The notes below the pieces were generated by a model that was not told where the DNA came from, ran no database searches, and saw only the letters and a list, made by a program, of their open reading frames with translations. Below, piece after piece: positions 18,043 through 26,377 of a stretch of DNA of 64,000 nt; positions within the stretch are counted from its first letter, which is position 1, and every line of letters starts with the position of its first letter. The stretch is taken from positions 292,852 through 356,851 of the forward strand of contig NZ_BONF01000005.1 of assembly GCF_016862575.1 (NCBI RefSeq). Reading direction: 5' to 3'. The DNA is from Catellatospora bangladeshensis. Lineage in GTDB: Bacteria > Actinomycetota > Actinomycetes > Mycobacteriales > Micromonosporaceae. The position numbers were made by a program, and so were the translations under genes.

Positions 18043-18789
18043 ATGGTTGGAACACTGGTGCTGCTGCGGCACGGCTACAGCGAATGGAACGCCAAGAACC
18101 TCTTCACCGGCTGGGTCGACGTCGACCTCAACGCCCAGGGAGAGGCCGAGGCGCGCCGCGGCGGCGAGCTGCTCAGGGAAAGCGGGCTGCTGCCCGACGT
18201 GGTGCACACCAGCGTGCTGCGTCGCGCCATCCGCACCTCCGAGATCGCGCTCAACGCCGCGGACCGGTCCTGGATCCCGGTCGCCCGCAGCTGGCGGCTC
18301 AACGAGCGCCACTACGGCGCCCTGCAGGGCAAGGACAAGAAGCAGACCCTGGAGGCGTACGGCGAGGAGCAGTTCATGCTGTGGCGCCGCTCGTACGACA
18401 CCCCGCCCCCGCCGATCGCCGACGACGACGAGTTCTCGCAGGTGGGCGACCCACGCTACGCGCAGCTGCCGGACGAGCTGAAGCCGCGCACCGAGTGCCT
18501 CAAGGACGTCGTCGCGCGCATGCTGCCGTACTGGTACGACGCGATCATCCCGGACCTGCACGCGGGCCGGACCGTGCTCGTGGTCGCGCACGGCAACTCG
18601 CTGCGCGCGCTGGTCAAGCACCTGGACGGGATCTCCGACGAGGCGATCGCCAAGCTGAACATCCCGACCGGCATCCCGCTGCGCTACGACCTGGACGCGA
18701 ACCTGCGCCCGATCACCCCCGGCGGCACCTACCTCGACCCGGAAGCGGCCGCCGAAGCCGCCGCCGCCGTCGCCAACCAGGGCCGCTGA
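18043..18789 (+). CDS. gpmA: 2,3-bisphosphoglycerate-dependent phosphoglycerate mutase
   Basis: 248 residues from ATG 18043, which has GGGGAGG at 9-base spacing; the in-frame ATG at 18034 directly abuts that site. Cytoplasmic glycolytic/gluconeogenic enzyme interconverting 3- and 2-phosphoglycerate. Motifs: LRHGYSEWN with the phosphorylated His10, ERHYG (Glu88), and AHGNSLRA (His183). Full length for the dPGM family. In many actinomycetes gpmA sits next to the mshA-YbjN genes, which here are about 15 kb away with other gene blocks between. Confidence 0.96.
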   Translation: MVGTLVLLRHGYSEWNAKNLFTGWVDVDLNAQGEAEARRGGELLRESGLLPDVVHTSVLRRAIRTSEIALNAADRSWIPVARSWRLNERHYGALQGKDKKQTLEAYGEEQFMLWRRSYDTPPPPIADDDEFSQVGDPRYAQLPDELKPRTECLKDVVARMLPYWYDAIIPDLHAGRTVLVVAHGNSLRALVKHLDGISDEAIAKLNIPTGIPLRYDLDANLRPITPGGTYLDPEAAAEAAAAVANQGR

Positions 18790-18815
18790 CCCGCTCACCC
18801 GGCCGTCCCGGCCGC

Positions 18816-18895
18816 TTGATCATCCGACTTGCCTGGCACATGGGCCTTCGCGGGCTCAAGATACGCACAGGTGCCAGGCAAGTCGGGCGATCTTG
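18816..18895. repeat. Long inverted repeat with GATC-containing flanks
   Basis: Perfect 15-bp arms CGACTTGCCTGGCAC (18825-18839) and GTGCCAGGCAAGTCG (18871-18885) separated by 31 bases, with TTGATCAT before and CGATCTTGAA after. Resembles the other GATC-bounded intergenic palindromes in outline but has a different stem sequence. It may also terminate gpmA. Confidence 0.7.
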
Positions 18896-18949
18896 AAGGT
18901 CGCGGCGATCCTGGAGGCCGCGACGGGGGCCGGACATGCCGGTGGCCGG

Positions 18950-18979
18950 CGGCGACGCTCACCCCCGTTAGCGTCGCCG
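18950..18979. terminator. Hairpin between convergent gpmA and LuxR-type gene
   Basis: A 10-bp stem (CGGCGACGCT with AGCGTCGCCG) and 10-base loop with further GGCC complementarity outside. No T-run. Position between two converging genes supports a bidirectional terminator role. Confidence 0.45.
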
Positions 18980-19194
18980 GCCGGCCGACCGGTCTCAGGT
19001 GGCGGCCGTCCCCCAACGGCGATGTGCCACCCATCCCCCGGCGCATCACTCGGCGCCACAACCGATAAATGATCAGCTGGGCCATCCCCCGGGTTTCCAT
19101 CGAGCGATGCGCTTGAAGAAGACGCTACGCCGCTGGTCAAGTGGCCGTCCAGTCATTTGCGAATCTCGTTCGTAACTTTAAGTCACTGGCGCCA

Positions 19195-20853
19195 CTACAG
19201 CCCGCTACCGTCTCCCAGCTTCCGGATCAGCTCGATCCGGGTCCGCACGCCGAGCTTGCGGTAGATGCTCGCCAGATGCGTCTCCACGGTGCGCTCGCCC
19301 AGCACCAGCGCGCTCGCGATCTCCTTGGCGGGTGTCCCGCGCAGTGCCCAGACCAGCACCTCACGCTCGCGCGCGGTCAGCCCGGCGGGGTTGGCCCGGC
19401 CGGGCCCCGCCTTCGGTCCCGTCCAGCGGCGCAGCGCGGCGTCGGCGGCGTCGGCCGCGGCCGGAGCGACCGCCTGCCCCGCCGCGAGCGCCCGCGCGGC
19501 CGCCGCGGCGTCCGGAGTGCCGCGCAGCGCGGCCAGCTCCGCCGCGGCACGCAGGGCGTACCAGCGCACCAGCGCCGCGGCGCGCAGGTCGGCCAGCGCC
19601 GCGAGCCGCTCCAGCAGCGCCGCCGCGCGGCCGGTCTGGCCACGCCGCACCGCCTCCGCCGCCGCCAGGTCGTACGCCCGCGCCAGCAGCTCCTCGTCGC
19701 CCAGCGCGACGGCCTCCCGCACCACCTGGTCCAGCTCGCCGCCGACTGCCAGCAGCGCCTCAGCCACCGCGCGCGGGTCGCCGCCGGTGCGGGCCAGGTC
19801 CAGCGCGCGCCGGGCCAGCTCGGGCCGGCCCGTCTCGTACGCCAGCCGGGACATCAGCCGGGCCGCCGCCGAGTGCTGCTCCGGGGGCAGGCCGGTGGCG
19901 GGCAGCGTCGCGCACGCGTCCCGGAGCGCGTCCAGCCGGACCGGATCCGGCGGCGGTGCGGCGTCCCCGGCCAGCGCGCCGAGGGTCGGCCGCGGCCCCA
20001 GCCCCAGCGCCGCGGCGGCGACCAGGCCGTGATCGCCCGCGCGCAGGCCGAGCCGGATCGCGCCGGTCAGCGAGGCCCGGCCGGCGTCCCTGGCCCCGGC
20101 GCCGCTCGCGCCGCGCAGCCGGGCCGTGCCCGCCGCGGCGAGCAGCCGCCCGGACTGCTCCGGCGCCCAGCCCGCCCGGCCCGCGAACAGCGCCGCCTGG
20201 GCGAAGTAACCGGCGGCCAGGTCGTACGCGGCGTCCTCCAGCGCGGCCGCGGCGGCGGTGGCCGCGGCGGCCACGGCGGCGTCCAGCCGCTGCCGGCCGC
20301 CCAGCGCGGCCGCCTCGGCGGTGTGGTACGCCAGCTCCTGCACGGTGGCCGCGCGGACGCCGCCCAGCGCGCCGAGCCGGGCCAGCACCGCCGCGACGCG
20401 TTCGTGCAGCTCGGCACGCTGCCGGGGGCCGAGCGTGTCGTAGCAGACCTCCCGGCCGAGCGCCCGCACGAACGCGTAGACCTGCGGGCCCTGCTCGCGG
20501 ATCAGTCCCGCGGTGACCCCGTCCTCCAGGCCGCCGAGCACGTCCCCGCCGGGGCATACCCCCTCCAGGATGGCCAGGTCGAACTCGCGGCCGATGACCG
20601 CGGCCGCGCCCACCACGGCGCGGCTGTCCGGGCTCAGCGACAGCATCGACACCCTAGCCGGGTCGGCCAGCTCGTCCGGCCAGCGCAGCGGCACCCGGTG
20701 CAGCCCGTCCGCGTCGGTGTCCACCTGGTCCAGGATCGCTTCCAGCACTGTCGGGTCCGCGTCGGTGCGCCGCAGCAGCTGCTCCACGAGCCGGGGCGCC
20801 ACGGGCCGTCCCGCTCGCTGCCGCAGCAGCTCAGCGGCCTGTTGATGGTCCAC
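19195..20853 (-). CDS. LuxR-type regulator related to LAL regulators but lacking the P-loop ATPase
   Basis: 552 residues. The GTG start has AGGAGG with 5-base spacing, so the start is secure. The C-terminal ~65 residues are a LuxR helix-turn-helix (LTAREREVLVWALRG...KEIASALVLGERTVETHLASIYRKLGV). The N-terminus (RVSMLSLSPDSRAVVGAAAVIGREFDLAILEGV) corresponds to the lid region that follows the ATPase core in large ATP-binding LuxR regulators; the middle is Ala/Leu/Arg-rich helical repeats like their TPR part. The Walker A/B module is absent, and only 142 bases separate it from the divergent gene. It is probably a LAL derivative that no longer uses ATP and may control the divergent 21-29 kb block. 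Confidence 0.85.
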   Translation of the reverse strand: MDHQQAAELLRQRAGRPVAPRLVEQLLRRTDADPTVLEAILDQVDTDADGLHRVPLRWPDELADPARVSMLSLSPDSRAVVGAAAVIGREFDLAILEGVCPGGDVLGGLEDGVTAGLIREQGPQVYAFVRALGREVCYDTLGPRQRAELHERVAAVLARLGALGGVRAATVQELAYHTAEAAALGGRQRLDAAVAAAATAAAAALEDAAYDLAAGYFAQAALFAGRAGWAPEQSGRLLAAAGTARLRGASGAGARDAGRASLTGAIRLGLRAGDHGLVAAAALGLGPRPTLGALAGDAAPPPDPVRLDALRDACATLPATGLPPEQHSAAARLMSRLAYETGRPELARRALDLARTGGDPRAVAEALLAVGGELDQVVREAVALGDEELLARAYDLAAAEAVRRGQTGRAAALLERLAALADLRAAALVRWYALRAAAELAALRGTPDAAAAARALAAGQAVAPAAADAADAALRRWTGPKAGPGRANPAGLTAREREVLVWALRGTPAKEIASALVLGERTVETHLASIYRKLGVRTRIELIRKLGDGSGL

Positions 20854-20995
20854 GACCGCCTCCTGTCTCCGGGTCGGTACGCAGCAGTCCTCGCGGCAAA
20901 GTTACGTACTCGCCGCGATGTGCGCAGTCCCCCAGGCGACCTAGCGTGTTCTCACCACAGCCCCCGTGCGACATCCCAGCGAAAGGGAGTCTGCA

Positions 20996-22060
20996 ATGTC
21001 CCAGTTCCGCGATCTCATCGCCCGGATGGCGATCGACCCGGAGTTCGCCCGGCACGCGCGGGCGCACCCGGACACCGTCGCCACCCAGTACGGTCTCACG
21101 CCCGATGAGACCGAGCAGCTGCGCGGTCTGGCCGACGCCTCCGCCTCGGCCGGCCCGACCTCGCTGGGCGCCCGGCTGTCCAAGTCCGGCTTCGGCTCGG
21201 GCGGCCTGGCCGGCCTGATCTCGGACGTGGCGGACCCGCTCGACGTGCTGCCCGAGGAGGCGCCCGACCCCACCGACCTGCTGCCGGGCGGGGAGCCGCC
21301 GGTGGACCCGGGCGACCTGCTGCCGGAGGGCACGGAGCCGCCGCCCCCGCCGCTGGAGCCGCTGCCGCTCGACCCGATCGATCTGCTGCCCGCCGACGAC
21401 GACCCGGTCCCGGCGCCGCACGCCGGCCTCGATCTGATCAAGATCCCGGACCTCCAGCTGGAGCTGCAGCCGGACAACCCGTTCCCGGGCGGCCTCGACA
21501 TCCTCGACCCGCCGTTCGACTTCCCGGACCTGCCGCCGGTCGACCCGGACCCGGACCCGCCGCTGCCGCCGTTCGACCCGCCGTTCGACCTGCCCGACCT
21601 GCCCATCTTCGAGGTGCCGGACTTCCCCGAGCCGGGCGAGACGGGCGACCCCGGAGACCCGGGCGACCCCGGCGAGCCGGCCGAACCGGCGGAGCCCGCC
21701 GAGCCGGCCGACCCCGCCCCGGCGCCCGAGCCCGAGTCGGCGACCGAGCCCGCGCCCGCGCCGCCGGCCGCCGACCCGATCGTGGCCCCGGTCCTGACCA
21801 CGCCGGAGGGCGAGCAGTCCGGCCCGGTCGTGGTGGTCGTGCAGTCGGGCGAGGCCGTCGGCCCCGCGCCGGACGGCGCCCCGGCCCAGGCCGGCGAGGC
21901 CGCCGCGGGCGAGAGCACGGACGGCCTCGGCGGCACCGAGCTGCTCATCGGCGGAGCGGGCCTGGCCGCGGGCGCGGTCGCGGGCGGCGTCGCCGGTGCG
22001 GTCGCCGGTAAGGCCCTCAAGTCCAACGAGGATCAGGCGGGCGGCCCCGCCACCGCCTGA
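20996..22060 (+). CDS. Acidic Pro-rich protein with leader-like N-terminal module and C-terminal glycine zipper
   Basis: 354 residues, ATG with GGGAG upstream. Residues 1-70 form a compact module (FRDLIARMAIDPEFARHAR... YGLTPDETEQLRGL... SGFGSGGLAGLIS) shared with the next gene. The DP-E-F-A...YGLTP-ETEQL pattern resembles nitrile-hydratase-like/Franean1_4349-type RiPP leaders; this is a resemblance by eye. Residues 75-300 are low-complexity Asp/Pro/Leu/Glu, with DLP and DPP steps then GDPGDPG and EPAEPAEPA repeats. Residues about 313-342 (ELLIGGAGLAAGAVAGG...) are a glycine-zipper membrane-type helix. There is no classical signal peptide. First of the run transcribed away from the LuxR-type gene. 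Function unknown. Confidence 0.85.
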   Translation: MSQFRDLIARMAIDPEFARHARAHPDTVATQYGLTPDETEQLRGLADASASAGPTSLGARLSKSGFGSGGLAGLISDVADPLDVLPEEAPDPTDLLPGGEPPVDPGDLLPEGTEPPPPPLEPLPLDPIDLLPADDDPVPAPHAGLDLIKIPDLQLELQPDNPFPGGLDILDPPFDFPDLPPVDPDPDPPLPPFDPPFDLPDLPIFEVPDFPEPGETGDPGDPGDPGEPAEPAEPAEPADPAPAPEPESATEPAPAPPAADPIVAPVLTTPEGEQSGPVVVVVQSGEAVGPAPDGAPAQAGEAAAGESTDGLGGTELLIGGAGLAAGAVAGGVAGAVAGKALKSNEDQAGGPATA

Positions 22061-22071
22061 CCTCCCTTAAC

Positions 22072-22123
22072 CTGCCGGGCAGCCGGGGGTGTGCACCCCC
22101 GTCGCATCCCCGCTGCCCGGCAG
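22072..22123 (+). terminator. Nested hairpins after the first glycine-zipper gene
   Basis: Outer 12-bp arms CTGCCGGGCAGC (22072-22083) and GCTGCCCGGCAG (22112-22123) enclose an inner hairpin GGGGGTG..CACCCCC (22085-22100). It begins 12 bases after the stop, so a terminator or attenuator separating the two paralogues is likely. Confidence 0.6.
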
Positions 22124-22242
22124 CCTCCGTATCCGGATCAGCTCACCCGGCCCGTGTCGCCCCGACCGGCCGGTCCGCGCGGGACACCGCCAGCGGGCGA
22201 CCCGCGCACTGACGGCCACCCCCAGTGCAAGGAGCCAGCACG

Positions 22243-24462
22243 ATGTCCCACTTCCCCGACCTGGTCGCCCGTATGGCGGCCGACCCCGACTTCGCCCGCC
22301 GGGTACGCGCCGACGTGGCCGGCACGGCCGCCGCGTACGGCCTCACCCCCGGCGAGACCGAGCAGCTGCGCGGCCTGACCGACGCTGCGGTGGGCGCCGG
22401 TCCGACCGCGCTCAACCCGCGCCTGTCCCGTTCCGGCATCGGCACCGGCGGCCTGGCCGGCCTGATCAGCCCGGTCGAGGTGCCCGACCTCGACATCCCC
22501 GACCACCACGACGTGCCCAGCGGCGACGGACCCGGCGACGGGCCGGGCGGCGCCGAGGAGATCGGCCCGAAGCAGGACGACCCGGCACCCGCCCCGCCCC
22601 AGCTGGACCTCTTCGACCCCGATGGACCCACCGGCCCGGACGACGGCCCCGGCACGGTCCCGGGCGGCAGCGGTCCCGGCGGCGGCACGCCCGGCGGCGG
22701 CGCGGACGACCCGACCGGACCCGCATTGCAGATCGGACCCAAGCAGGACGACCCGTCTGGACCCGCGCTGGAGATCGGCCCCAAGCAGGACGACCCGTCT
22801 GGACCCGCGCTGGAGATCGGCCCCAAGCAGGACGACCCGTCCGGGCCCGCGCTGGAGATCGGCCCCAAGCAGGACGACCCGGCACCCACCCCGCCCCAGC
22901 TGGACCTCTTCGACCCGGACGGGCCCACCGGCCCGGACGACGGCCCCGGCACCGTCCCGGGCGGCAGCGGCCCCGGCGGCGGCACGCCCGGCGGCGGCGC
23001 GGACGACCCGACCGGACCCGCGCTGCAGATCGGACCCAAGCAGGACGACCCCGCGCCCCCGCCCCAGCTGCTCCTCGACCTCGGACCGCTCGGGCCCGAC
23101 GCGCCGGGCGAGGGTCCGGAGGACGGTGCGGGGATCATCGTGCAGAACGGCCTCCTCGCACAGGGCGGCCTGTCCGGATTCGGCGCTCCGGACGCGATCC
23201 CCGCGCCGCCCGGCGGCGGCCTGGCCGAGCCGATGAGCCTGGAGCTGCCCGGTGGCCTGCCCGCGCTGCCCGACGGCGACGGTCTGCCGGACCTGCCGCA
23301 CCTTCCCGGCCTACCGGACCTGCCGCTGCCCGCGCCCGAGGACGGCGAGGCGCCCGCCGTGCAGCCGGTGTCCCTCGGACTCGGCCCGTTCACCGACGCC
23401 GACGACGACGGCGTGCCGCAGTTCGTCGACGTGAACGATCACGATCCCAGCGTCGGCATGCCTCCGGGGCTGCAGGACGACGACGGGGACGGCCTGGTGA
23501 ACGGTGCCGACCCGGACTGGTCCCCGCCCGGCGAGACCGGGCCCTCGCTGTTCATCCCGCCGAACCTGCTCGACAACCTGCCGGACATCCCGTTCGAGAT
23601 CGACCCCCCGGCCGACGGCGGTGCGGGGGACGGCGGCTCGGGCGGGCTGGGCGACCTGTGGGGATTCGGCGACGACGACGGCGACGGGATCCCGGACTTC
23701 CTCGACAACCAGGACGACAACCCGGACACCACCGACGAGCCGTTCGGCGACAACGACGGCGACGGGAACCCCAACATCAGCGACCCGACACCGAACCCGC
23801 CGCCCCCGCCCTTCCACCCGGGCCTCCTGGACCACATCCCCGACCTGGACATCCTCCTGCCCACCCCGGGCGACGGCGGCGAGAGCGGCGACGGCGGCAC
23901 CGGCACTCCCGGCGGCGAGACGGCTGACCCCGGCACGCCTGGCGGAGAGACCGGCGGCACCGGCACTCCTGGCGAGGAGGGCGGCGGCACCCCCGGCGGA
24001 GAGACCGGCGGCGGTGAAACGCCGGGCGGAGAGACCGGCGGCACCGGAACCCCTGGCGGGGAAGGCGGCGGCGGCACGCCCGGCGGAGAGACCGGCGGCT
24101 CGGGGACCCCGGGTGGCGGCGCGACCGGCGGCGGTTCCGGCCTGCCGGGTCCGGTCGGCGGCCTCACCCCGGGCGACACGGCTCCCGCGAGTCCGGTCGT
24201 GGTGCAGGTCGTGCCGTCGGTGCCGAGCGACGGCGCCGGAGCGACCGGTGCTGCCTCGCCCACGCCCGCCGGTGACGGCGCCGCGCCGGCCGCCGCGGAC
24301 GCGGCGACTGAGGACGGCATCGGTACCCGGGAGCTGCTCATCGGTGGCGCGGGCCTGGCCGCCGGTGCGGTGGCGGGCGGCATCGCCGGAGCCGTGGCCG
24401 GCCGGTCGCTGGACGGGCGGTCCGATGAGGACACGGTCGCGGGCGGTGTCGCCCCGGCGTGA
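22243..24462 (+). CDS. Large acidic repeat protein, paralogue of the preceding one, with calcium-binding-like motifs
   Basis: 739 residues, ATG with AAGGAG at 8-base spacing. Residues 1-70 repeat the leader-like module of the upstream protein (FPDLVARMAADPDFARRVR...YGLTPGETEQLRGL...SGIGTGGLAGLIS). Residues about 106-270 contain a duplicated block and tandem 14-residue units with core EIGPKQDDPSGPAL. DxDxDG motifs of the thrombospondin-3/dockerin calcium-loop type occur near residues 385-428 (DADDDGVPQFVD, DDDGDGLVNGAD) and 477-515 (DDDGDGIPDFLD, DNDGDGNPN). Residues about 547-636 are collagen-like GGETGG/GTPGG repeats, and about 696-726 the glycine zipper ELLIGGAGLAAGAVAGG. No signal peptide. 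The acidic loops and repeats suggest a calcium-dependent surface or secreted structural protein, released or anchored in an unknown way. Confidence 0.85.
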   Translation: MSHFPDLVARMAADPDFARRVRADVAGTAAAYGLTPGETEQLRGLTDAAVGAGPTALNPRLSRSGIGTGGLAGLISPVEVPDLDIPDHHDVPSGDGPGDGPGGAEEIGPKQDDPAPAPPQLDLFDPDGPTGPDDGPGTVPGGSGPGGGTPGGGADDPTGPALQIGPKQDDPSGPALEIGPKQDDPSGPALEIGPKQDDPSGPALEIGPKQDDPAPTPPQLDLFDPDGPTGPDDGPGTVPGGSGPGGGTPGGGADDPTGPALQIGPKQDDPAPPPQLLLDLGPLGPDAPGEGPEDGAGIIVQNGLLAQGGLSGFGAPDAIPAPPGGGLAEPMSLELPGGLPALPDGDGLPDLPHLPGLPDLPLPAPEDGEAPAVQPVSLGLGPFTDADDDGVPQFVDVNDHDPSVGMPPGLQDDDGDGLVNGADPDWSPPGETGPSLFIPPNLLDNLPDIPFEIDPPADGGAGDGGSGGLGDLWGFGDDDGDGIPDFLDNQDDNPDTTDEPFGDNDGDGNPNISDPTPNPPPPPFHPGLLDHIPDLDILLPTPGDGGESGDGGTGTPGGETADPGTPGGETGGTGTPGEEGGGTPGGETGGGETPGGETGGTGTPGGEGGGGTPGGETGGSGTPGGGATGGGSGLPGPVGGLTPGDTAPASPVVVQVVPSVPSDGAGATGAASPTPAGDGAAPAAADAATEDGIGTRELLIGGAGLAAGAVAGGIAGAVAGRSLDGRSDEDTVAGGVAPA
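22558..23050 (+). repeat. Internal block duplication with 42-bp tandem repeats
   Basis: A segment coding for IGPKQDDPAP...DPTGPALQ starts near 22561 and recurs almost unchanged from 22858. Between the copies lie three near-identical 42-bp (14-codon) units around EIGPKQDDPSGPAL. The near identity at third codon positions indicates recent expansion and predicts length variation between strains. Confidence 0.85.
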
Positions 24463-24474
24463 GTGAATGCGGTC

Positions 24475-24521
24475 GGACGGCCGGCGGCGCCGGCGTGAGC
24501 CCTCCCGCCGGCCGCCCGTCC
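24475..24521 (+). terminator. Terminator-like hairpin after the second glycine-zipper gene
   Basis: GGACGGCCGGCGG pairs with CCGCCGGCC and CCGTCC on the right arm around a 17-base loop with a two-base bulge. It starts 12 bases after the stop codon. No T-run. It likely separates the structural genes from the protease-kinase genes downstream. Confidence 0.55.
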
Positions 24522-24578
24522 TACGTCGCTCGATACAGCTGATCGGATCACGGTCGTAAAGCAGTCAGCTGAGAGCAT

Positions 24579-24601
24579 GCGGCCGATCGGCCGCCTATGA
24601 T
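24579..24601 (+). promoter_or_regulatory. Candidate promoter with palindromic operator upstream of the M50 gene
   Basis: A perfect 16-bp palindrome GCGGCCGATCGGCCGC (24579-24594) is followed directly by TATGAT (24596-24601), a near-consensus -10 hexamer and rare in this DNA, about 43 bases before the protease ATG. No good -35 box is visible. The palindrome position suggests a repressor or activator site overlapping the promoter; the divergent LuxR-type protein is one candidate binder. Confidence 0.5.
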
Positions 24602-24643
24602 TCGGCTCGCCGCATGGCCACCCACCCCTTGAAAGGCCGAACG

Positions 24644-26377
24644 ATGTTGTGCCACGCCTGCCACGTGCACCTGCGGCGGGACTACCCGTACTGCCTGCAC
24701 TGCGGCACGCTGCGCAAAGGCGCCAAAGTGGACACCTTCGCGGCGCCGGAGCTGCGCTGGGCCGATGCCGGTGGCGAGCGGGTGTTCCCGCTCGTCAACC
24801 CCGTCACCACGATCGGCCGCGCCACGGACAACGACATCGTGGTCAACGACGCGAGCGTCTCCCGCCAGCACGCCCGGGTGGTGCGCACCGCGGACGGCTT
24901 CCACCTGGAGGACCTGAACTCGTTCAACGGCGTCACGGTGGCCGGCCGGGTCGTCCACGGTGACTGGGCGCCGCTGTCCGACGAGTCCGAGCTGCACATC
25001 GGCGACGTGCCGATGCGGTTCGCGCAGCCGCGATCGGCGGCGATCGGCTCGAAGACCATGGTGCGCGGGGTGGAGCACAGCGTCCTGCTGCCGGCCGCGC
25101 AGCCCGACCAGGCGCCGACGGCGACGGGGCCGCTCAGCGCGCGCCCGCGGCGGCGCAGCGGCTGGGCGCTCAAGCAGGTGCCCGGTATGCGCGGCGACCA
25201 GGAATGGGTGCTGCGCAACACCCGCACGGGGCAGTATCTCCAGCTCGACGAGCGGGACGTGTTCCTGTGGCACCAGCTCGACGGCGAGAACACCGTGCGC
25301 GACCTGCTGTTCGCGTACGCGCAGAAGTACGGCGAGCTGGCCCTGCCCCGGATCGAGCGCACCCTGCGCACGTTCGCGGCGCTGGAGCTGGTTCGCGGCC
25401 TGCACGGCCAGCGGGAGACGGAGAAGCCGCCGCTGATGAAGCGGATCGGCCGGGCGGTCCTGCGCACGCTGCTGCGCATGGAGGTGTCGATCGGCGGCCT
25501 GGACAGCCTGTTCAGCCGGGTGTACCGGAGCTTCGGCTGGCGCTTCTTCACGCGTACCGGCGTGTTCCTGCTCTGGGTGCTCATCCTCGGCGGGATCTAC
25601 GCCATGGCGGTCGCGAGTGGACATCAGAAACTGTTCGACATCAACGGCGCGGGGGTGGCCGGTGCGGTCTCCATCGCGGTCGGCTACCTGGTGGCGCTGG
25701 TCATCCACGAGTCGGCACACGCGCTGGCGGTGAAGTCCTACGGCCGCACCGTGACCCGGGGCGGGTTCATGGTGATGATGGGCATGCCGTTCGCGTTCGT
25801 GGACACCTCGGACATGTGGTTCGGCACCCGCTGGTCGCGCATCGTGGTGACGCTGTCGGGGCCCCTGTCCACCGCCGGCGTCGCCGGGATCTGCGCGGCC
25901 GTCGCGGCGTACGTGCCGCAGCCGCAGGTGTCCGGCATCGCGTACCAGCTGGCCTTCGGCCTCTACCTGAACACGCTCTACAACCTCAACCCGCTGATGC
26001 CGCTGGACGGCTACCAGGCGCTCGCGGACGGGCTGCGGCTGCCGCGCCTGCGCGAGGAGGCGTCGGCGTACTTCACCAAGGGCATCTGGTCGGACCTGAA
26101 GAACGGGCGCAGGCCCGGGATCAAGCAGATCGGCATGGCGGCGTACGGCTTCACGGCCGTCGTCGGCACCGGCCTGTTCGTGCTGCTGGGCTTCCTGGCC
26201 TGGCGGGACCGCCTGGGCGGGCTCGTCGACGAGTACCTGCCGCCCGGCATCGACGTGCTGGTCATCGCGCTGGCCATCGGCCTGATCATGTTCCCGATCT
26301 GGTACCGGCTGGTGCGCAGGCTCATCACGTTCATCAAATCGAGGCGTACGGCCCCGGCGGCGGAGGTGACCGCGTGA
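24644..26377 (+). CDS. Zinc ribbon-FHA-PqqD-like-M50 membrane metalloprotease
   Basis: 577 residues from ATG 24644, which has AAAGG at 7-base spacing; an upstream ATG at 24614 lacks a site. Order: zinc ribbon with C3-x2-C6 and C17-x2-C20; FHA domain with GRATDNDIVVND and SRQHARV (about 56-77); a PqqD-like winged-helix segment (about 187-250, NTRTGQYLQLDERDVFLWHQLDG); then a multi-helix M50 site-2-protease-type domain with HESAH (355-359) and NPLMPLDG (449-456). Catalytic residues look intact. FHA domains bind phosphothreonine, and PqqD-like domains often bind leader peptides in RiPP maturation. With a kinase overlapping its 3' end and leader-like proteins upstream, it may cleave or process those proteins at the membrane under phosphorylation control. 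The substrate is inference. Confidence 0.85.
   Translation: MLCHACHVHLRRDYPYCLHCGTLRKGAKVDTFAAPELRWADAGGERVFPLVNPVTTIGRATDNDIVVNDASVSRQHARVVRTADGFHLEDLNSFNGVTVAGRVVHGDWAPLSDESELHIGDVPMRFAQPRSAAIGSKTMVRGVEHSVLLPAAQPDQAPTATGPLSARPRRRSGWALKQVPGMRGDQEWVLRNTRTGQYLQLDERDVFLWHQLDGENTVRDLLFAYAQKYGELALPRIERTLRTFAALELVRGLHGQRETEKPPLMKRIGRAVLRTLLRMEVSIGGLDSLFSRVYRSFGWRFFTRTGVFLLWVLILGGIYAMAVASGHQKLFDINGAGVAGAVSIAVGYLVALVIHESAHALAVKSYGRTVTRGGFMVMMGMPFAFVDTSDMWFGTRWSRIVVTLSGPLSTAGVAGICAAVAAYVPQPQVSGIAYQLAFGLYLNTLYNLNPLMPLDGYQALADGLRLPRLREEASAYFTKGIWSDLKNGRRPGIKQIGMAAYGFTAVVGTGLFVLLGFLAWRDRLGGLVDEYLPPGIDVLVIALAIGLIMFPIWYRLVRRLITFIKSRRTAPAAEVTA

Larger units (their letters stand above)
18790..19194. other. 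405-base convergent intergenic region with two palindromes
   Basis: Between the converging gpmA and LuxR-type genes. It holds a GATC-flanked inverted repeat (18816-18895) and a hairpin (18950-18979), both listed separately. The stretch 18980-19194 becomes less GC-rich toward the LuxR-gene end. No ORF with a ribosome site or RNA gene was recognised in it. Confidence 0.6.

Noticed and set aside
20941..22026. Minus-strand Ser/Gly-rich open frame opposite the first glycine-zipper gene
   Set aside because: A mirror of a Pro/Asp/Gly-rich gene; no start signal, and composition fits an antisense shadow.
22760..22880. CRISPR-like short tandem repeats
   Set aside because: Units are exact 42-base multiples in frame with no unique spacers, and encode a protein repeat.
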